Shown: piece after piece, positions 60,630 through 64,000 of the stretch
How positions within the stretch are numbered: the stretch's first letter is position 1
How the letters are laid out: each line of letters starts with the position of its first letter
Origin: Chloroflexota bacterium
GTDB taxonomy: Bacteria > Chloroflexota > Anaerolineae > Aggregatilineales > Phototrophicaceae
Assembly (NCBI GenBank): GCA_011525385.1
Contig: WTGF01000049.1
Span: 1-64,000, forward strand
Length of the DNA stretch: 64,000 bases
Reading direction: 5' to 3'
Made by a program: the position numbers and the translations under genes
Notes under the pieces: model-generated
Database searches by the model: none
What the model was told of the DNA's origin: nothing
Seen by the model: only the letters and a program-made list of their open reading frames with translations

Positions 60630-61654
60630 CCTGCCGGTTTGACCGCCATTCGCTCGCTCATCAAGTCCAGCAAGATAGCCGCGATCAGTTCCGGATTGTG
60701 GCGGATGGTATCCTGCTTCTGCCAGAGCGCGCGCTTGCCGGAGCGCGTATCGGCGACATCGGCCATTACCGGCGTCACATTCATCGTCAAGATATTGTGC
60801 ACTTCGTGCGGTGTCGGCAGCAGCACATCGACCCGTTCTCGCGCGTATAATTCCATCAGTTCCGGGCTCGGTTCCGACGAGTTGAGCACCACATAATCAA
60901 GAACGCCGATGCCGAGATAGGAAATGACCTGCTGGACATGATCGGAGAGCGTATAGCCATCGGTTTGACCAGGCTGGGTCGTGGTATTGCAGACATAAAC
61001 CTTTAGCGCCGAAGAATCACGAATCGCCTGCGCGATTTCCTTAAAGGCCAGGCAGGCGATCACAGTTGTAAACAGACTGCCTGGTCCGATAGTAATCAAG
61101 TCGGCTTTATGCAGTGCGTCAATACAGGGCGGATAGACCGTCGCCTCGGGGTTTTGCACGAAGATGCGCTTGATGGCCGCCTTGTCCAACTGGCGCACGT
61201 TAAACTCTTCTTCGACGATGGTGCCGTCCATCAACTCGGCGCAGATATGGGTATTCTCTTCGGTAACCGGGAAGATGTCGGCTTGAACGTCGAGGAAATC
61301 GCTGATCTGTTGAATCGCCTTAACAAAACTGTCCGACATTTGCGCCAGCGCGGCGATGAAGAGGTTGCCAAAGGCCATACCGTCAAGCTTGGGGTCGCCG
61401 GGCGCCACAATCCGATGCTGCATGACCCGCGACAGCAGCGAGTCATCATCGGCGCTGAGCGTGGCGAGCGCATTGCGAATATCCCCGGGCGCCGGGATCT
61501 GCGCGAATTCACGGACGATGCCGGTGCTGCGTCCCGTGTCGGTTACAGCAATGATGCCGGTCAACTGGTCGGTGTGGCTTTTCAAGCCTTGCATCACCTG
61601 GACCGCGCCGAGACCGCCACCGATGGTTACGACATTCATCCCGTTTGTTCTCAT
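60626..61654 (-). CDS. yvcK: YvcK/CofD-like gluconeogenesis factor (UDP-GlcNAc-binding)
   Basis: 342 residues. Starts MRTNGMNVVTIGGGLGAVQVMQGL, then TDTGRSTGIVREFAQIPAPGDIRNALATL (about 43), KADLITIGPGSLFTTVIACL (about 189), and YVCNTTTQPGQTDGYTL. This is the CofD-like fold. YvcK proteins are needed for growth on gluconeogenic carbon in B. subtilis and affect cell shape. In Firmicutes yvcK sits with rapZ/whiA, which are absent here. The start at 61654 follows GAGGC; ATG at 61639 is an alternative. It overlaps rmuC at its 3' end. Confidence 0.92.
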   Translation of the reverse strand: MRTNGMNVVTIGGGLGAVQVMQGLKSHTDQLTGIIAVTDTGRSTGIVREFAQIPAPGDIRNALATLSADDDSLLSRVMQHRIVAPGDPKLDGMAFGNLFIAALAQMSDSFVKAIQQISDFLDVQADIFPVTEENTHICAELMDGTIVEEEFNVRQLDKAAIKRIFVQNPEATVYPPCIDALHKADLITIGPGSLFTTVIACLAFKEIAQAIRDSSALKVYVCNTTTQPGQTDGYTLSDHVQQVISYLGIGVLDYVVLNSSEPSPELMELYARERVDVLLPTPHEVHNILTMNVTPVMADVADTRSGKRALWQKQDTIRHNPELIAAILLDLMSERMAVKPAG

Positions 61655-61803
61655 TGCCGCCTCGAGTCTACCGCGATTAATTTGCCCTAGTATAACCCAA
61701 AATGTATAAGCTGATACGCATTGCCGCCGACAAGTTGGCGTGTAAAAAACCCAAGTTTATGCCATGATACGGAGTGCCAAAGCTATTGTCGGACGACCTT
61801 GTG

Positions 61804-63147
61804 ATGACTCCCTCCCGCCCCGAAGTCGCGCTATTCCTTACCATCCTCGCGGGTTATCTGATAGCCGGCGCGCTCTTCGCCGTATACACACCAGCCTGGC
61901 AAGCGCCTGACGAGCCGGCGCATTACAACTATGTTCGACAAGTGGCGGAAGAAGGCTGCTGCCCGCGCATCGAGATCGGCGATTGGCAGGGCGACTACCT
62001 GCAAGTTTTGACGTCAGCCAGATTTGCGCCGGAATCGCTTGAGCGTCTTTACACGATCCAATACGAAGATCATCACCCGCCGCTTTATTACCTGCTGGCA
62101 TCGCTGGTCTTTAGGCTCAGCAATGGCAGCCTCGTCGCGCTTCGCTTGTTTTCGGTCGTTTTGGGCGCCACAACGGTCGCACTCACCTACGGAATAGGCA
62201 AGCGCATATTGCCCGGGCAACCACAGGTTGCGCTCGGCGCGATGGCGCTTGTCGCCTTCCTCCCGCAGCACCTGGCGATGATGAGCGCAGTCAACAACGA
62301 CGCGCTGGCGGAAGCCCTCGTTGCTTTTGGGCTGCTGTGGATGATCCGTTATCTAAAAGGGAATGAGGTCCCGATCTGGCAATTCGGGCTGATTGCCGGC
62401 CTGGCGATCCTGTGCAAGGTCACGATCTATTTCCTGATTCCGCTTTTCCCCCTAGCGATATTCCTGGCTTGGACCAAGCAGGAAAAACCGATCTCGGTAC
62501 TGGCGGGACGGATTGCAGCCATTTTGCTTGTCGCCTTGGTCATCGGAGGCGGATGGTGGCTGCGCAATATCGGCGCCTACGGTTTCCCTGATTTTCTGGG
62601 TCTGGGGGCGCATGACGCCGTGGTGGCCGACCAACCGAGAACGATGGATTATGTCGATAAGCATGGATGGATCAACTACACGCGGCAACTCATCGCTGTG
62701 ACCTTCAAGAGTTTCTGGGGACAATTCGGCTGGATGGCGTTGCCGCTGGACAGCGTGCTCGGGGGCTGGATCTACCGGGGATTCGCGCTCTTGACGCTAG
62801 CCGGACTGTCGGGAAGTTTGCTAGCGGCACGTTCATCGCCCGCTTCCGAAAACAGCGACATGATCGCGTGCCGACATATCAGAATCATCTTCACTGCGGC
62901 GATCCTCATTGTGCTCTTGGCGTGTTTCTACTACAACCTCGAATTCCTGCAGTGGCAGGGGCGCTATCTTTTTCCAGCGCTGATACCGATCGCGTTGAGC
63001 CTGGTCGCCGGGATTGATGCCTGGCGCGCGCGAATATTCTCCCGATGGGAGCCGTCGCGCTGGTTGACCTCAGTCACGATGATGTGCCTGTTCGCGCTGG
63101 ATATCTATCTGCTGTTCCGCGTCATCGTGCCGGGCTTGTCTCCGTAA
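61804..63147 (+). CDS. GT-C (GT39/DUF2142-like) membrane glycosyltransferase
   Basis: About 447 residues with ten or so hydrophobic helices. The outer loop after helix 1 holds the acidic DEPAHYNYVRQVAEEGCCPRI motif, here with the DE pair that the 1277 and 2843 proteins lack, and later EDHHPPLYYLLA and PGQPQVALGAMALVAFLPQH. Such proteins glycosylate envelope molecules or export polysaccharides. The protein starts either at ATG 61804 or at GTG 61774 (extra ten residues). It is convergent with efp, thirteen bases away. Confidence 0.75.
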   Translation: MTPSRPEVALFLTILAGYLIAGALFAVYTPAWQAPDEPAHYNYVRQVAEEGCCPRIEIGDWQGDYLQVLTSARFAPESLERLYTIQYEDHHPPLYYLLASLVFRLSNGSLVALRLFSVVLGATTVALTYGIGKRILPGQPQVALGAMALVAFLPQHLAMMSAVNNDALAEALVAFGLLWMIRYLKGNEVPIWQFGLIAGLAILCKVTIYFLIPLFPLAIFLAWTKQEKPISVLAGRIAAILLVALVIGGGWWLRNIGAYGFPDFLGLGAHDAVVADQPRTMDYVDKHGWINYTRQLIAVTFKSFWGQFGWMALPLDSVLGGWIYRGFALLTLAGLSGSLLAARSSPASENSDMIACRHIRIIFTAAILIVLLACFYYNLEFLQWQGRYLFPALIPIALSLVAGIDAWRARIFSRWEPSRWLTSVTMMCLFALDIYLLFRVIVPGLSP

Positions 63148-63159
63148 ATGGCATCGGAG

Positions 63160-63723
63160 CTACTTGCTGACGCGCGTGACGTATGCCTCTTCTTCAATGT
63201 TGACCTTGACCACATCGCCCACGTTGATAAACATCGGCGCATTGACCTCGAAGCCGCTTTCCAGCTTGACCTTTTTCGTCGGGCTGTTGGCCGTATCGCC
63301 CGCCACAGCCGCTTCAACCTCAACCACCTCGTATTCCATCGTCTTGGGCAATTCGTAATCAATGATCTCGCCCTCAAAACTCAAGAGTTTAATGGCCATG
63401 CTGTCCTTGATGTATTTGAGATCATCACCGAAAATCGCGCGGTTCAACTGTGGCTGCTCGTATGTCTCGGTGTTCATGAAGGTGACAAAATCGTCATCGG
63501 CGTAGAGGTATTCCACATTGCTGGCTTCCACGCGGATATCTTCCACGCGCTCGCCGGAGTTAAATGTCATTTCCGTGGTCGAGCCGGAGCGCAAGTCCCG
63601 CACCGTCACACGGATGGTCGCCTTGCCGCGCCCCGGTTTGTGATGGCGATATTCCATCACGCGGTAGAGGTTGCCATTTTGGGTAAAGGTAGCGCCTTTT
63701 CGCAGTTGATTGACATCGATCAT
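63160..63723 (-). CDS. efp: Translation elongation factor P, Arg at the tip
   Basis: 187 residues, three beta-barrel domains. EF-P rescues ribosomes stalled on proline runs. The tip loop is HHKPGRGKATIRV with Arg32, where E. coli and B. subtilis have Lys; Arg32 types are rhamnosylated by EarP in pseudomonads and neisserias. C-terminal domain signature TRVSK at the end; LPKTMEYEVVEVEAAV and NVGDVVKVNIEE are typical. Length standard. No EarP, EpmA or YmfI homologue lies near by, so its modification is unknown. No SD was identified with certainty. Confidence 0.96.
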   Translation of the reverse strand: MIDVNQLRKGATFTQNGNLYRVMEYRHHKPGRGKATIRVTVRDLRSGSTTEMTFNSGERVEDIRVEASNVEYLYADDDFVTFMNTETYEQPQLNRAIFGDDLKYIKDSMAIKLLSFEGEIIDYELPKTMEYEVVEVEAAVAGDTANSPTKKVKLESGFEVNAPMFINVGDVVKVNIEEEAYVTRVSK

Positions 63724-63799
63724 TGAGATATTTCCGCCAGTTTCTAGCTGTTCAGATCAATAGAAGCAAGTATATCAGAGTGATTGGGGCGCCTGTAGC

Positions 63800-64000
63800 C
63801 TACGATTCCAAGACCGCGATCGCCTCGACCTCAATCAAGGCGCCGATGGGCAAAGCGCCGGCCTGCACCGTCGTCCGCGCCGGCGGATCCTGCGGGAAGT
63901 ACTCGCTGTAGACCGCGTTGAAGGCGCCGAAGTCGTTGATATCCGCCAGGAAGACAGTGGTCTTGACCACGCTGGACATGCTGCTGCCGCTGGCTTCCAG
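63800..64000 (-). CDS. ridA: RidA/YjgF-family protein, 3' part; cut by window edge
   Basis: The last 66 residues: LEASGSSMSSVVKTTVFLAD, NDFGAFNAVYSEYFP, PPARTTVQAGALPIGALIEV. These match the C-terminal half of RidA, the enamine/imine deaminase that removes reactive 2-aminoacrylate from PLP enzymes. The substrate-binding Arg in PPARTTV is present. The stop at 63800 is 77 bases upstream of the efp start, so efp and ridA may be cotranscribed on the minus strand. Confidence 0.9.
   Translation of the reverse strand: MEASGSSMSSVVKTTVFLADINDFGAFNAVYSEYFPQDPPARTTVQAGALPIGALIEVEAIAVLES

Noticed and set aside
1..64000. CRISPR array, prophage or transposase genes
   Set aside because: No regularly spaced direct repeats and no phage structural or transposase-like products found.

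Overview
The window looks like a chromosomal segment of a mid-GC bacterium, most likely of the phylum Chloroflexota (Anaerolineae-like). The inference rests on family content: a bacterial Elp3, MutS2, HrcA/CIRCE control of groES-groEL, many GT-C membrane glycosyltransferase-like proteins, a caa3-type oxidase, and a fused SdhC-SdhD anchor. No 16S rRNA is present, so the placement is not proven. No phage, transposase, CRISPR array or replication origin was seen.

Layout. 1-1192: groES-groEL with promoter and CIRCE operator. 1277-14092: envelope and carbohydrate region with two tandem GT39-like membrane proteins, two related large membrane proteins, a class A PBP homologue that has lost its transpeptidase motifs, a membrane-anchored helix-hairpin-helix protein, a GH13 amylase and a VOC protein. 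14287-24614: M20 amidohydrolase, TSP3-repeat lipid/membrane-anchored protein, elp3, an HTH protein, DDAH, a beta-propeller protein, a GH18-like protein, a bactofilin-like membrane protein and KDPG aldolase. 24611-31657: DUF1697, cobS-cobU, an Mrr nuclease and its catalytically degenerate paralogue, holA, DUF6391-like, and a phosphatase overlapping a ChbG/YdjC deacetylase. 31695-38658: mutS2, a methyltransferase, a transglutaminase-like protein and an intact class B PBP.

38830-44942 is a caa3-type (A2 subfamily) cytochrome oxidase operon with two subunit III-like genes around an unknown membrane protein. 45020-47815 holds uma2, osmC, rsmA and msrA, closed by a strong bidirectional terminator. 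47922-51222 is the minus-strand operon tRNA-Thr, tRNA-Tyr, tRNA-Thr, rpmG, tRNA-Trp, secE, nusG, rplK, rplA. 51877-59130 holds two 3-hydroxyacyl-CoA dehydrogenases, a coiled-coil membrane protein, and sdhCD-sdhA-sdhB, in which a duplicated sdhB start and a small membrane ORF separate sdhA from sdhB. 59247-64000 holds rmuC, yvcK, another GT-C protein, efp (Arg at the tip) and a partial ridA.

The most unusual signals are: (1) a family of structured elements of about 90 nt, four copies, each just 3' of a stop codon and in the sense of that gene, with compensatory base changes in its hairpins; (2) a class A PBP homologue lacking SxxK, SxN and KTG; (3) an Mrr-like protein with its nuclease residues replaced, next to holA and near an intact Mrr; (4) the duplicated sdhB leader; (5) an unknown membrane protein inside the oxidase operon.
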